From RGIG995 sp045543655 (GTDB taxonomy: Bacteria > Bacillota > Clostridia > Oscillospirales > UBA644): DNA of 18,398 nucleotides. The DNA is taken from the NCBI GenBank assembly GCA_045543655.1, contig JAZPXN010000082.1, forward strand, positions 1-18,398. The letters are read 5' to 3'. Position 1 is the first letter of the stretch. Every line of letters starts with the position of its first letter. The position numbers and the translations under genes are program-made. Shown piece after piece: positions 1 through 8,100 of this stretch. Below the pieces are notes generated by a model that had not been told where the DNA came from, ran no database searches, and saw nothing but the letters and a program-made list of their open reading frames with translations.

Positions 1-29
1 GTCACTCGCCTGGTTCTGTTTTCTTTCAA
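1..29 (-). CDS. Possible 5' end of a gene leaving the window (mobilization-protein-like start)
   Basis: On the minus strand a GAGG box (40-37) lies 7 nt before a TTG at 29, which opens a frame reading M-K-E-N-R-T-R-R-V to the window edge. Short basic starts of this kind (K-x-N-R-T-R) are common in MobC-like relaxosome accessory proteins of Clostridia, and small palindromes lie just upstream (59-82). Only nine codons are visible, so both the gene and its identity are weak inference. An ATG-started ORF overlapping upstream (268-47) has no ribosome site and is not preferred. Confidence 0.2.
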
Positions 30-58
30 ATTCTTACCTCACTTTCTTATAGGGGTGT

Positions 59-82
59 GGGCTTAGCCCGCATGCCGACGGG
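59..82. other. Cluster of two small palindromes upstream of the left-edge gene (oriT-like?)
   Basis: GGGCTTAGCCC (59-69) is a 5-bp stem around one base. It overlaps a CCCG/CGGG inverted repeat (67-82). The rest of 30-270 shows no supported gene. A short minus-strand ORF (268-47) covers it but lacks a ribosome site, so the conserved-looking element may act as DNA or RNA rather than protein. If the left-edge gene is a mob gene, this would be where an origin of transfer would sit; that is inference. Confidence 0.3.
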
Positions 83-271
83 TTGACCGACAAAGGCGAA
101 ACTTGCGACGGAAACCATGCCCAATTTTTCCCTTACACTTATCCTTCTCATTTCGGGATTTTGGAGCGGTTGATTTTCACTATTTACGTAAATAATTTTC
201 AGACCACGAAAAACCAGAGGAAAATCAATAAGATTTCGTGAAGCAATTTTATGAAATAATTTTGGCATCTC

Positions 272-316
272 TTGAAAAATTCCCGATTTTCTGATATAAT
301 CATATTACGATATGAT
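272..316 (+). promoter_or_regulatory. Promoter of the ATPase gene with a dyad at the start site
   Basis: TTGAAA (272-277), a 17-bp spacer and TATAAT (295-300) form a near-consensus sigma-A promoter. A 7-bp inverted repeat, ATCATAT (299-305) and ATATGAT (310-316) with loop TACG, covers the predicted transcription start and could be an operator. The ribosome site AAGGAGGTGA (317-326) follows. Confidence 0.65.
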
Positions 317-330
317 AAGGAGGTGAGGCA

Positions 331-1671
331 ATGAACTGCAACGATTTTTACGTTGAGATGCTGGAGCGAGGCATCGACAACGAACGTCGAAACCTGCTCC
401 GAGGAAATTCCAAGCTTGCGGAGATAACCTTCTCGGGCTGGATCGGCATCGGAAAGACCACGGCGGTGCAGGCATATTGCAAGAAACATTCCGAGAGCTT
501 GTACTTCTCCTTTGCCAACACCGAATACAACCTTGCCCTCAAACTGTTCGCGAAAAAATATCCTACAATCTTTTCCGACCCAAAGGATTGGGACGAATTC
601 TTTGCTCAGCTGCACGCCTTTGCATCCAAAAACATATGTACCGTCTTTTTCGATTCTCATTGCAAATCCCACCCCGAAATTCACGCCGCCATTATGAAGC
701 ATTTTTACGGAAATTCTCACCGTGCGGTTTTCGTGTTCATTGAGGACGATTACGGCAAGCGGAATTTCACGCCCCTGCATCTCGGCGAGATCAAAAAGCT
801 TTTCCCGAAGCTGACCAACGAGGAATTGGTTTGCATCCAAGCCGTCACCGGCGGCATTGCAAGCCTCGTCGCTCTGTACGATCCAACGCTTTCCTTTGAG
901 ATAAATCTGAAACGGTTCCTGCAGCCCGATTCCTATTTCCGTCATCTTGCGGAACGGATTATCAAAGAATATTTCCGCACACCCGAAAGCTACAACACCC
1001 TGCTCTACGGAATTTCCACGGGAAAACGCAGAGTTTCCGAGTTATCCGCATTCTCGGGCTACCCCAACAACAAATGCGATAAATACCTGAAATCCTTGAT
1101 CTCCCACGGAATCGTCAAGCACGTGAAAGCCCAAGGTAAGCAACCCGCACACTACGCAATCACCAACGATTACCTCAGCTTTTGGTACCGCTACGTTTTT
1201 CCCCAATCGGACTTTCGCGACGAAGACGAATTTCAAAGCATGATGCAATATATCCGCACAGTTTTGGTCAAGCGTGCCTTCCGACGGGAGTGCGAATATT
1301 GGCTTTCCAACAACGTTCGCGCCTACCGTTACATGCACGGCGACTTTTACGCAGAAAAAGACAGACGTTATAAAAACGTCCGTCTGGAACAAGTTGCCTT
1401 CGATCTGGTCAGTGAGGACTTCGGCGATTTCGTTTATGTTAAATACTTTGATACCATCGGCACCCATTGCACCAAGGCCGACTGGGACGAGATCGAGCGC
1501 GTCACCGCAAACTTCAGCAAGAACAACACCTATATTTTATTCTCCATCCACCGCTTCAGCGACTACTGCTGGAAGATGTCCGCAAACCATGACAACCTCC
1601 GCCTCGTCCAACCCACCGCCTTCCTGCCATGTTATGATTTCCAGGATCAATACCGCATCGAGGCGGACTAA
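331..1671 (+). CDS. AAA/STAND-type ATPase with DUF234-like C-terminus
   Basis: This is a 446-residue cytoplasmic protein of the archaeal-ATPase family. A P-loop is clear (G36-W-I-G-I-G41-K42-T43-T44). The Walker B strand ends in FFDS around residues 106-109, where the family usually has DE, so hydrolysis may be altered. Residues about 215-285 read as a winged helix (SELSAFSGYPNNKCDKYLKS) and residues about 300-440 fit the DUF234 nuclease-like C-terminal domain. The start is fixed by a strong AAGGAGGTGA. The N-terminus lacks the usual F-x-G-R-E-x-E-L opening, but length and order are otherwise normal. Family members are often orphan genes in Firmicutes, with suspected roles in DNA transactions or stress; the function here is unknown. 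It stands alone with its own promoter and terminator. Confidence 0.8.
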   Translation: MNCNDFYVEMLERGIDNERRNLLRGNSKLAEITFSGWIGIGKTTAVQAYCKKHSESLYFSFANTEYNLALKLFAKKYPTIFSDPKDWDEFFAQLHAFASKNICTVFFDSHCKSHPEIHAAIMKHFYGNSHRAVFVFIEDDYGKRNFTPLHLGEIKKLFPKLTNEELVCIQAVTGGIASLVALYDPTLSFEINLKRFLQPDSYFRHLAERIIKEYFRTPESYNTLLYGISTGKRRVSELSAFSGYPNNKCDKYLKSLISHGIVKHVKAQGKQPAHYAITNDYLSFWYRYVFPQSDFRDEDEFQSMMQYIRTVLVKRAFRRECEYWLSNNVRAYRYMHGDFYAEKDRRYKNVRLEQVAFDLVSEDFGDFVYVKYFDTIGTHCTKADWDEIERVTANFSKNNTYILFSIHRFSDYCWKMSANHDNLRLVQPTAFLPCYDFQDQYRIEAD

Positions 1672-1688
1672 AGCAGAATATAAAAATG

Positions 1689-1721
1689 AGGTCGAGTTTT
1701 CACTTGGCCTTTGTTTTGTTT
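1689..1721 (+). terminator. Rho-independent terminator of the ATPase gene
   Basis: AGGTCGAG (1689-1696) pairs with CTTGGCCT (1703-1710), giving 8 bp with two G-U pairs and a 6-nt loop. A T-rich tail TTGTTTTGTTT follows, 18 nt after the ATPase stop codon. Confidence 0.65.
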
Positions 1722-1757
1722 CAACTGGTGTTAGAAAAATTCTCTCCAAATGAGTTA

Positions 1758-1785
1758 TTGATTTTTCCCGTTAATATGTTATAAT
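1758..1785 (+). promoter_or_regulatory. Promoter of the XRE regulator
   Basis: TTGATT (1758-1763) and TATAAT (1780-1785) are separated by 16 bp. The gene's ribosome site GGAGG lies about 35 nt downstream. Confidence 0.6.
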
Positions 1786-1830
1786 AATGTCAGGATAAGC
1801 GCTGATCCAAAACAGCATGGAGGAATCGCA

Positions 1831-2643
1831 ATGATTAAACTTGGAGAAAAAATTAAAACATTGAGAAAACGGAAGAATATATCGCAGGAGGTTTTTGCAA
1901 ATTACCTTGGGGTTTCATTTCAAGCAGTATCAAAGTGGGAAAACGGAAAGACGATGCCGGACATAACGATGATTCCCGCCATCGCATCCTTCTTTGGAGT
2001 ATCTACGGACGAACTTTTTGACTTTAGTTTATTTGAAATGGAAAAACAAGTAGATGCCATTTGTGACGAAGCATATAAATATCGAATGAGCGCTCCTGCA
2101 AAATCAGAACAGGTTCTGCGCGATGGATTACAACGTTTTCCGGGAAATGATATTATTTTGAACAACCTGCTCTACACCTTAGATTATCACACTCGTTCGG
2201 ATGAAGTTATTACGCTTTGCAAAACGTTGATTGAATCTACCAAGGATGACTCTGTTAAATATGATGCGTGCCGAATTCTTGCAACTTGTTATAAAGAAAA
2301 CGGACAGTTCGATTTAGTCAAACCTACGCTTGAATTGATTCCTGAAATCTATTTTACAAAACTGGAACTAATGGCTTCTCTCTTAGATGGTGAAGACAGT
2401 TATGAAGCTGCGCAGAAGCAAAAGAATCTTTCCGCAGAAGACCTAATTGATATGCTTATTATCACGGGAAAACGATTAAAGGAAAACGGTGAAATTGAAA
2501 AGGCAAACTCACAATTCAAAATTGCAAAAAAGGTTATTGCTGCATTTGAAGACGACTTTCTCGAAACGAAATGGTTTTCTTTTACTATTTTTGAGTCTGT
2601 AAAAAATCAGCGTAATCATATTAACGAACTACTAAACGAATAA
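1831..2643 (+). CDS. XRE-family transcriptional regulator
   Basis: This 270-residue protein begins with a Cro/C1-type helix-turn-helix (about residues 5-60, with SQEVFANYLGVSFQAVSKWE as the HTH core and the usual VSTDELF ending). The C-terminal 200 residues are alpha-helical and resemble TPR-like sensor regions of Firmicutes XRE regulators (for example repeated ILATCYKENGQFD-type helices). It probably binds DNA as a dimer and responds to an unknown signal. TGGAGG precedes the ATG. It has its own promoter and a shared terminator, so it is monocistronic; its target is not evident. Base composition is more AT-rich than that of the glycosidase operon. Confidence 0.88.
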   Translation: MIKLGEKIKTLRKRKNISQEVFANYLGVSFQAVSKWENGKTMPDITMIPAIASFFGVSTDELFDFSLFEMEKQVDAICDEAYKYRMSAPAKSEQVLRDGLQRFPGNDIILNNLLYTLDYHTRSDEVITLCKTLIESTKDDSVKYDACRILATCYKENGQFDLVKPTLELIPEIYFTKLELMASLLDGEDSYEAAQKQKNLSAEDLIDMLIITGKRLKENGEIEKANSQFKIAKKVIAAFEDDFLETKWFSFTIFESVKNQRNHINELLNE

Positions 2644-2645
2644 CG

Positions 2646-2675
2646 AAGAGGCCGAGAATCAACTCGGCCTCTTTT
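2646..2675. terminator. Bidirectional Rho-independent terminator
   Basis: AAGAGGCCGAG (2646-2656) pairs perfectly with CTCGGCCTCTT (2663-2673) around a 6-nt loop, followed by TT. It sits between the convergent XRE gene and the minus-strand AraC gene and can serve both. Confidence 0.85.
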
Positions 2676-2690
2676 CGTATTTATTACTAT

Positions 2691-3614
2691 TTATTCGATT
2701 TTCGTGCGCATATTTCCGCTGCTCAATTCAATGGGAAGCCACAGTTCAATGTAACTATTGTCTTTGTTCAATCTGTCATAGTGATACAGTGTAATTTCCG
2801 GAGCATTAGCCAGTTGATAATCTGATCCTGTAAACCATTCTGTTACAGCGCGCTTTCGTATTTCAAGATGCCCTTGTATACATGTCGCACTATGCTCGGT
2901 CTCAACGATCAAATACTTTCTCTGAGGAATCTCTTGTACCGTTAGCATGTTCGCATTGTTTTCCCCAACGGTTTCATTCAAGTGGTCTGTAAAAAACTTA
3001 GGAATAATTGTTCCGATTGAAAAATCATATCCGTCATCATCAATGTTGGAGATAACGGAATATTCTACAGAACAGTCACTCGCCATTCCCTGTAATGCAT
3101 ACCTGATAAAACGGGTATTTCCATTAACCATAAAATCGTGCTGCTGATGATAACGGTTTGACGGACTTCCCGTAAACCTCTGGGTGTATCCAGTAATTGT
3201 CAAATCGTTCTTGTCTTCAATCCTATAACTCATTATGCAACCGCCCTCCAAAGAGAATTTCAGTACAAGACGGGAATAGGATTTCAGCATACGGCCGTTA
3301 TTACGTGCCTGCGACGGCAATATACCGTGGAACTTTTGGAATGCTTTTGCAAAACTGTCCGGACTTTCATAGCCATACTTCAATGCAACATCAATAACCC
3401 TTACATCTCTTGTGGCCAATTCCGCACCGGCAAGTGACAGCCTGCGATTCCGGATATACTCGCCAATGGTAAAACCACAAAGAATACTAAACATACGTTG
3501 AAAGTGGTAGCTCGATGAAAAACTTTGCGCTGCGACCTTCTCGTAATCAATCGCTTCTGTCAAGTTTTCTTCGATATAGTCGATAGCCCTTTGCAAACCA
3601 ATGATCCAATCCAT
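2691..3614 (-). CDS. AraC-family regulator with GyrI-like effector-binding domain
   Basis: This 307-residue protein has an N-terminal AraC/XylS double helix-turn-helix (residues about 8-104; the first HTH contains EKVAAQSFSSSYHFQRMF, the second VALKYGYESPDSFAKAFQKF). A GyrI-like small-molecule binding domain follows (about 128-306). This is the Rob/SoxS-like or BmrR-like layout in which the effector domain senses hydrophobic compounds or peptides, so a role in drug or peptide stress is likely. The SD AAGGAGGGG lies 5-6 nt before the ATG. Two promoters and paired hairpins precede it. No target gene is adjacent; it is probably autoregulated or acts at a distance. Confidence 0.88.
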   Translation of the reverse strand: MDWIIGLQRAIDYIEENLTEAIDYEKVAAQSFSSSYHFQRMFSILCGFTIGEYIRNRRLSLAGAELATRDVRVIDVALKYGYESPDSFAKAFQKFHGILPSQARNNGRMLKSYSRLVLKFSLEGGCIMSYRIEDKNDLTITGYTQRFTGSPSNRYHQQHDFMVNGNTRFIRYALQGMASDCSVEYSVISNIDDDGYDFSIGTIIPKFFTDHLNETVGENNANMLTVQEIPQRKYLIVETEHSATCIQGHLEIRKRAVTEWFTGSDYQLANAPEITLYHYDRLNKDNSYIELWLPIELSSGNMRTKIE

Positions 3615-3637
3615 ATTACCCCTCCTTGCCTGTCATT

Positions 3638-3646
3638 ATTATACCA
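3638..3646 (-). promoter_or_regulatory. Proximal promoter of the AraC/GyrI gene (extended -10)
   Basis: On the minus strand, TGG-TATAAT gives an extended -10 (hexamer at 3638-3643). No good -35 is seen at 17 bp. The surrounding bases (GGTATAATAAT) repeat those of the distal promoter. Confidence 0.45.
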
Positions 3647-3663
3647 AAAGGCAATCTCAATTT

Positions 3664-3721
3664 CCCGATGTTCCGTGCTGAGCATTATCGGGTAGCATTA
3701 ATTTGCATTTCTCTGATGCTA
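3664..3721 (-). promoter_or_regulatory. Back-to-back inverted repeats in the AraC/GyrI leader
   Basis: Two dyads abut without a gap: CCCGAT/ATCGGG (3664-3692) and TAGCAT/ATGCTA (3693-3721). The second overlaps the start site predicted from the distal promoter; the first lies wholly in the leader. Neither has a T-run on its minus-strand 3' side, so they look like operators or leader structures rather than terminators. Confidence 0.4.
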
Positions 3722-3723
3722 TT

Positions 3724-3752
3724 ATTATACCACGATTATGCTCAAATGTAAA
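3724..3752 (-). promoter_or_regulatory. Distal promoter of the AraC/GyrI gene
   Basis: On the minus strand TTTACA (3752-3747), a 17-bp spacer and TATAAT (3729-3724) make a near-consensus sigma-A promoter, with no gene between it and the regulator start. Confidence 0.6.
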
Positions 3753-3817
3753 GTGTTTCCTTTTTTTGCAAGAAGAAGGCCAGCCGCCTCGACAAGCGGC
3801 AAAAATCAATTGGTCGA

Positions 3818-3912
3818 TTGTTACAAGATGCCACACAAGATAGCACATAAGACACCCACCAAGATACCCACCAAGTATCACCCTAGTTAGCACTCTGGTT
3901 GACACCCCTGAT
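3818..3912. repeat. Degenerate 12-bp tandem repeat, about eight units
   Basis: Consecutive units end at 3829, 3841, 3853, 3865, 3876, 3888, 3900 and 3912; all are 12 bp except one of 11. Examples are GCCACACAAGAT, ACCCACCAAGAT, ATCACCCTAGTT and GACACCCCTGAT. On the minus strand they would read as a 4-residue repeat (GVST, RVLT, GGYL, GGCL), but the ORF there (3962-3657) starts inside a terminator and has no ribosome site, so I do not call a gene. The remaining gap DNA from 3753 to 3817 shows nothing I can support. Confidence 0.6.
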
Positions 3913-3938
3913 TGCAAAGAAGTAGTCATATTTGAAGC

Positions 3939-3970
3939 AAAGGAGATGAGCATCACGCTCATCTCCTTTT
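3939..3970. terminator. Strong bidirectional terminator
   Basis: A perfect 13-bp stem, AAAGGAGATGAGC (3939-3951) and GCTCATCTCCTTT (3957-3969), with a 5-nt loop and flanking A/T runs on each side. It lies 21 bp beyond the stop codon of the AraC relic and probably ends minus-strand transcription from the 4163-4993 regulator. Confidence 0.8.
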
Positions 3971-3990
3971 ATAAGTTGTGTGTAGGCTCC

Positions 3991-4185
3991 TTATACCGTG
4001 AACCTTTCCAATGCGGAGATCAGATACAACGGAATATTCAGCACCTCTTCTCCGTTCGTTTCGTTCTTCATCGAGGTCTTAACGGAATATTTGGGGGTGT
4101 ACTTCTTGCGGTATTCTGCAAGAGAGCGCGGCGATGGCGGCTCGGCGGTCGAGAATCTGTTGTTAAAAATGCAGCTTTCGAAACT
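3991..4185 (-). pseudogene. Out-of-frame relic of an AraC C-terminus
   Basis: In the +1 frame relative to the intact AraC gene, overlapping its last codons, an open stretch reads SFESCIFNNRF, then SPRSLAEYRKKYTPKY, and runs to a TAA at 3991. This matches the usual end of an AraC domain (GFxSxxYFNRxF...SPxEYRKKY). The intact gene already has its own second HTH ending, so this is a second, partial copy. It has no start codon or ribosome site and is closed upstream by TGA (4188-4186). It is likely the 3' remnant of an earlier regulator left after a recombination or deletion. Confidence 0.45.
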
Positions 4186-4993
4186 TCAGCGGAGTGAAGG
4201 TGGTGGCCTTTTTGAACTCGCAGATGAGTCGGGGCACGCTGTGAAATCCTGATTTATAGGCGATCACGTCCAGGGGGTAGTTGGTTTGAATCAGCAGCTT
4301 TTTTGCAAGCTCAATGCGGCGGGAGAGGAGATATTCGTAAGGAGACATTTTGGTGCAGTCCTTAAAAATTTTTGAAAAATGCGAAGGGCTGTAGTTGAGT
4401 TTGTCGGCAATTTCTTTTACGGTCAGATCCTCCGTCAGATGCTCTTCCATATACGTTTTTGCATCGTTCACCACCGTAGAGTGCCTCGGATTCACGTTCA
4501 TCTCCGAATAGGAAAAAATATCACACATCAGGGCGTGAATCTTGTCGGAGAGTGCATATTCATTTTCCGAATGCTTTACCCCCGAGATGATGGACAGTAT
4601 TTTGTCGTTGCTTTCTGGGCTTCCTTTAATTACCCTGCCGAAGGCGTTGTCGAGGGATTCGAACCACGGTCGGCTGGTGCCTCCGTCGAAATGAAGCCAG
4701 GTGAATTTTGTGTGAGTGTCTGTGAAATATACGTGCTCCTTATAGCAATCCACCAGCAAAATTTCTCCCTCGTTTGCTTCATAATGTTTGCCATCCTGAT
4801 CCAATTGTAAGCTTCCTTCGACAATATGCATGATCAAAAAACTGTCGTAGCGCTCGCGATGGATTTTGTAGCCGCTGTCCCGGACGTTGACGCCGGTCGA
4901 GATCGGATAAAACAGGAAGTTTCGGGCGGATTCGGAAGGGGTGTGAAAGTAAAGGTGAGATTCGCTTTTGTTGCGGTTTGCATAGATTTTCAT
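4163..4993 (-). CDS. AraC-family regulator with cupin sensor domain
   Basis: This 276-residue protein has an N-terminal cupin-type sensor (about residues 20-130; the region with EGEILLVDCYKEHVY is typical) and a C-terminal AraC double HTH (about 178-272, containing LTVKEIADKLNYSPSHFSKIFK and IAYKSGFHSVPRLICEFKKA). Such regulators usually bind a sugar in the cupin and activate a neighbouring glycan operon. It is transcribed divergently from the GH2 operon, 155 bp away, so it is the likely activator of that operon. The ATG follows an in-frame TGA 18 nt upstream, so it is the first possible start, but no good SD precedes it, which suggests weak translation. It ends in FRKLHF and its 3' end overlaps an out-of-frame AraC relic. 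Confidence 0.88.
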   Translation of the reverse strand: MKIYANRNKSESHLYFHTPSESARNFLFYPISTGVNVRDSGYKIHRERYDSFLIMHIVEGSLQLDQDGKHYEANEGEILLVDCYKEHVYFTDTHTKFTWLHFDGGTSRPWFESLDNAFGRVIKGSPESNDKILSIISGVKHSENEYALSDKIHALMCDIFSYSEMNVNPRHSTVVNDAKTYMEEHLTEDLTVKEIADKLNYSPSHFSKIFKDCTKMSPYEYLLSRRIELAKKLLIQTNYPLDVIAYKSGFHSVPRLICEFKKATTFTPLKFRKLHF

Positions 4994-5005
4994 AAAAAAC
5001 CGTAG

Positions 5006-5055
5006 GATTCATAAATTTTTTGATTCATTTTCAAAACAAATCCTCTTGATTCTAT
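5006..5055. promoter_or_regulatory. Repeated GATTCAT sites between the AraC regulator and the GH2 operon
   Basis: GATTCAT occurs at 5006-5012 and 5022-5028, and GATTCTAT at 5048-5055. All are in the same orientation, with starts 16 and 26 bp apart, just upstream of the operon's likely -10. AraC proteins typically bind direct repeats next to a weak -35, so these are candidate activator sites. The region is AT-rich, which lowers confidence. Confidence 0.4.
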
Positions 5056-5063
5056 GATACAAT
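5055..5063 (+). promoter_or_regulatory. Candidate promoter of the GH2 surface operon (extended -10)
   Basis: TGA-TACAAT gives an extended -10 (hexamer 5058-5063) without a recognisable -35, as expected for an AraC-activated promoter. It would leave a leader of about 80 nt before the ribosome site AAAGGAG (5136-5142). Confidence 0.4.
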
Positions 5064-5148
5064 AAAATTGGACGAATGTCAAGTGGCTAAATGAGAAAAA
5101 TCGAAAATATTAAATTCGTACTTATACAACCATTGAAAGGAGTTGCTT

Positions 5149-8100
5149 ATGGGGGAAAAATTACGCGCTGCATTAACGGTAGTTTTTATTTTCGCCCTTG
5201 TCGGGAGTCTTTTTTCTTTTTTGCCGACAAACGCCGATGCAAAAACGTTGGAGGTGAATACGCTGCATCACAATAATCAGGAAGATTTTGCTTACGTTGA
5301 GTCCTTCGAGAACTATGATGAAACAGACGTCCGATTTCGGGCACAGATCGATCTGAATTGGAAGTTTATTCAGCAGGACGTGCCCGGTGCGGAGGCGAAG
5401 AATTTTGATGATTCCGATTGGCGTCTCTTGAATCTTCCCCACGACTGGTCCATTGAGGGTGAATATTCCCAGAATGCTCCCGACGGCGGGGCCAGCGGAT
5501 ATTTGCCAACCGGCATCGGCTGGTACCGTAAGACCCTGACGATCCCCGAAGAATTGCGGGACGGCAGACAGGTTTCCATTACCTTTGACGGCGTGTACTG
5601 TAACAGCACCGTCTACGTGGACGGCGAAAAGGTGGGCGGCATCGGGAACGGCTGGCTGACCTTCTCCTGCGATATTACCGAACAGGTTCAGGGAAAAGAA
5701 TCCGTAACCGTTGCTGTGAAGGTGGATAATTCCGTTCAGCCCTCCGCCCGTTGGTATTCCGGCTCCGGGATCTACAGCCACGTCTGGATCACCTCCACCG
5801 GGAAGGTTCACGTAGCAGAATACGGTACTTACGTCACCACTCCCGCCGAATTCAAGCAGGCGCCCCAAGGGGACGTTAATCTGGAAACGCTGATCAAAAA
5901 CGACGGCGCTTCCGATGCCGACGTTACGGTCCGTTCCACCATTTACAGCAAAGCAGACGATACCCAGGTGGCTCAGGTGACGAGCAATGTGGTCACGGTT
6001 CCTGCAGGAGGAGACTTTACCGTGACCCAAACCGCAAAGGTGGAGGATCCTCTTATCTGGGGGATAAAGATGCCCAATCTTTATTACGTCAAAACGGAGA
6101 TCCTTTCCGGGACTACCGTAGTGGACGATTATATTACCCAATTCGGCTTCCGTGCGGTCTCTTACGATGAGAACGGGTTTTACCTAAACGGAGAAAGCAT
6201 CAAGCTGAAGGGCGTTGCCAATCACTGGGCCCTTGGTGCTTTGGGTGCCGCACAATCCACGAACATGATCCGCTATAAAATTCAGATGATGATGGATATG
6301 GGGGTCAACTGTCTCCGCACCACCGTTAGCGCACGGCCTCCTGAATTTTACCGGCTGTGCGATGAAATGGGCATGCTGGTTATGGACGAGTTGTTTGAAG
6401 GCGAAAAGGGTAAGGTCGCCGGCGATTACGGTACCCGTTGGTTTAAAGATTATTGGCAGCAGGACGTGGAATCCTGGATCCGCCGGGATCGGAATTATCC
6501 CTGCGTTGTGGTCTGGAGCATCGGAAACGAGATCGGCAGCCAGAACGATAATACCGGCATCAGCGCTTTTATTAAAAACTTTGACACCACCCGCCCCACT
6601 ACCGGCTCTTATATCTACACCGGCGTTGATATCCCCGGCGGAAACGGTGCCAGTGAATCCCCTAATTTCAAACAACCCATCGACGGTCTTCCCATGATCG
6701 GGACGGAAGCGCCCCATAGTCATGCCGTCCGGGGCGTATACCGCACCCAGACCTGGTACCGCGGCACCATCTCCGACGGATTTGATATCGGAAGACAGGG
6801 GATCCCTCACCTTACCGAAAGCGAGATCTTCAAATACGACTGGTCTTCCTCTGCGGTAGGTGCCCGGATCTGGCCCTCCGATTACGATAACGCTACCAGT
6901 AACACGTCTGTCCGTCAATACTGGGAAAAGACCCGGGATATGGATTGGCGGTTGGGGGAATTCCGCTGGACGGGATTCGACTACCTGGGCGAGGCCAACT
7001 ACGTTATCGGCGGCTGGCCTTACCGTATGTTCCACAGCGGTGCGGTGGATACGGCGCTCTTTGAGAAGAGTATGTACTACCTCTATCAAAGCCTGTGGAC
7101 CGACGAACCGATGATTCACATCCTCCCCTCCTGGACTCACCCCCTCTTTGATGAAAATACGACCGTTCCCGTGTGGGTTTATTCCAACTGTGAAACCGTG
7201 GAGCTGTTCCTCAACGGAGAATCCCTGGGAAAAGAAACCAGAGGGCCTATGAACGAACGGGCCTCCGACGTGATGCAGTTCGATTGGGATGTTCCTTACG
7301 TCCCCGGAACACTGACTGCGGTAGGGTACGATGCGGAAGGCAACGAGGTTTTGAGAGATTCCTACAAGACGGCCTCTGCTCCTGCTGCAATCACGCTGGA
7401 AAATACTACGGGTGAAGAGCTGCCCGTGGATCCTGCGTGGGTCGGTCAGGTCACCGTTACCACCGTAGACAAGGATGGCACGTTCTATCCTTACGGTGAA
7501 AACCGAGCTTATTATTACGTTTCCGGTCCCGCCTATATCAAGGCCGCCGACAACGGGAACCCCACTGACACGGAAAGTCACGTAAACTTCAACCGCAACG
7601 CCTTTATGGGGCTGAACAAGGTCTTCGTTTGTCCCACGCAGGACGAAGGAGAGATCCTCTTCACCGCCGCCTCCATTTTGGGCGAAAAGCGTCAGCTGAC
7701 GAGCAACCTGGTTTCCATTGACGTTCAGCAGCTGGCCCTCCGGGGAAATCCTGCAAAGCAAACCTTTGAAATTTATTATACCACCGACGGTTCGACGCCC
7801 ACCAGATCTTCCGCGAAGTATGCGGGCCCGTTTGAGGTGGAGCTTGAAACCACCGTCAAGGCCATTGTCTTCGCAGACGGAAACGACCTTCCCATGTTCT
7901 TTATGGAAGAAAAATTCGGAACCGACGAAGGAATGTTCTGGGCAGGCACGGGGAGCGATACCACCGACGAAAACGTCTATTCCGCAGAGGATGCGATCCT
8001 GAGCGAGCATCTGACCCTGATGGAGTACGGTTACGGAGAAAAATACGTCAACTTTAACGGAAGCGCCGGCTCGGTCACCTATACCGTCAATGCCGAAAAG

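Noticed and set aside
47..268. 73-codon minus-strand frame ending FVGQPVGMRAKPTPL
   Set aside because: No SD before the ATG, and it runs through palindromes; better read as a nucleic-acid element.
3830..3912. CRISPR array
   Set aside because: The units are 12 bp, contiguous and degenerate, with no spacers and no cas genes nearby.
3657..3962. 101-codon minus-strand frame over the tandem repeat
   Set aside because: Its ATG lies inside a terminator stem and no ribosome site is present. The 4-residue periodicity comes from the 12-bp DNA repeat.
5173..6141. 322-codon minus-strand frame in the 5' part of the GH2 gene
   Set aside because: Same antisense effect; no start signal and low-complexity Gly/Val content.
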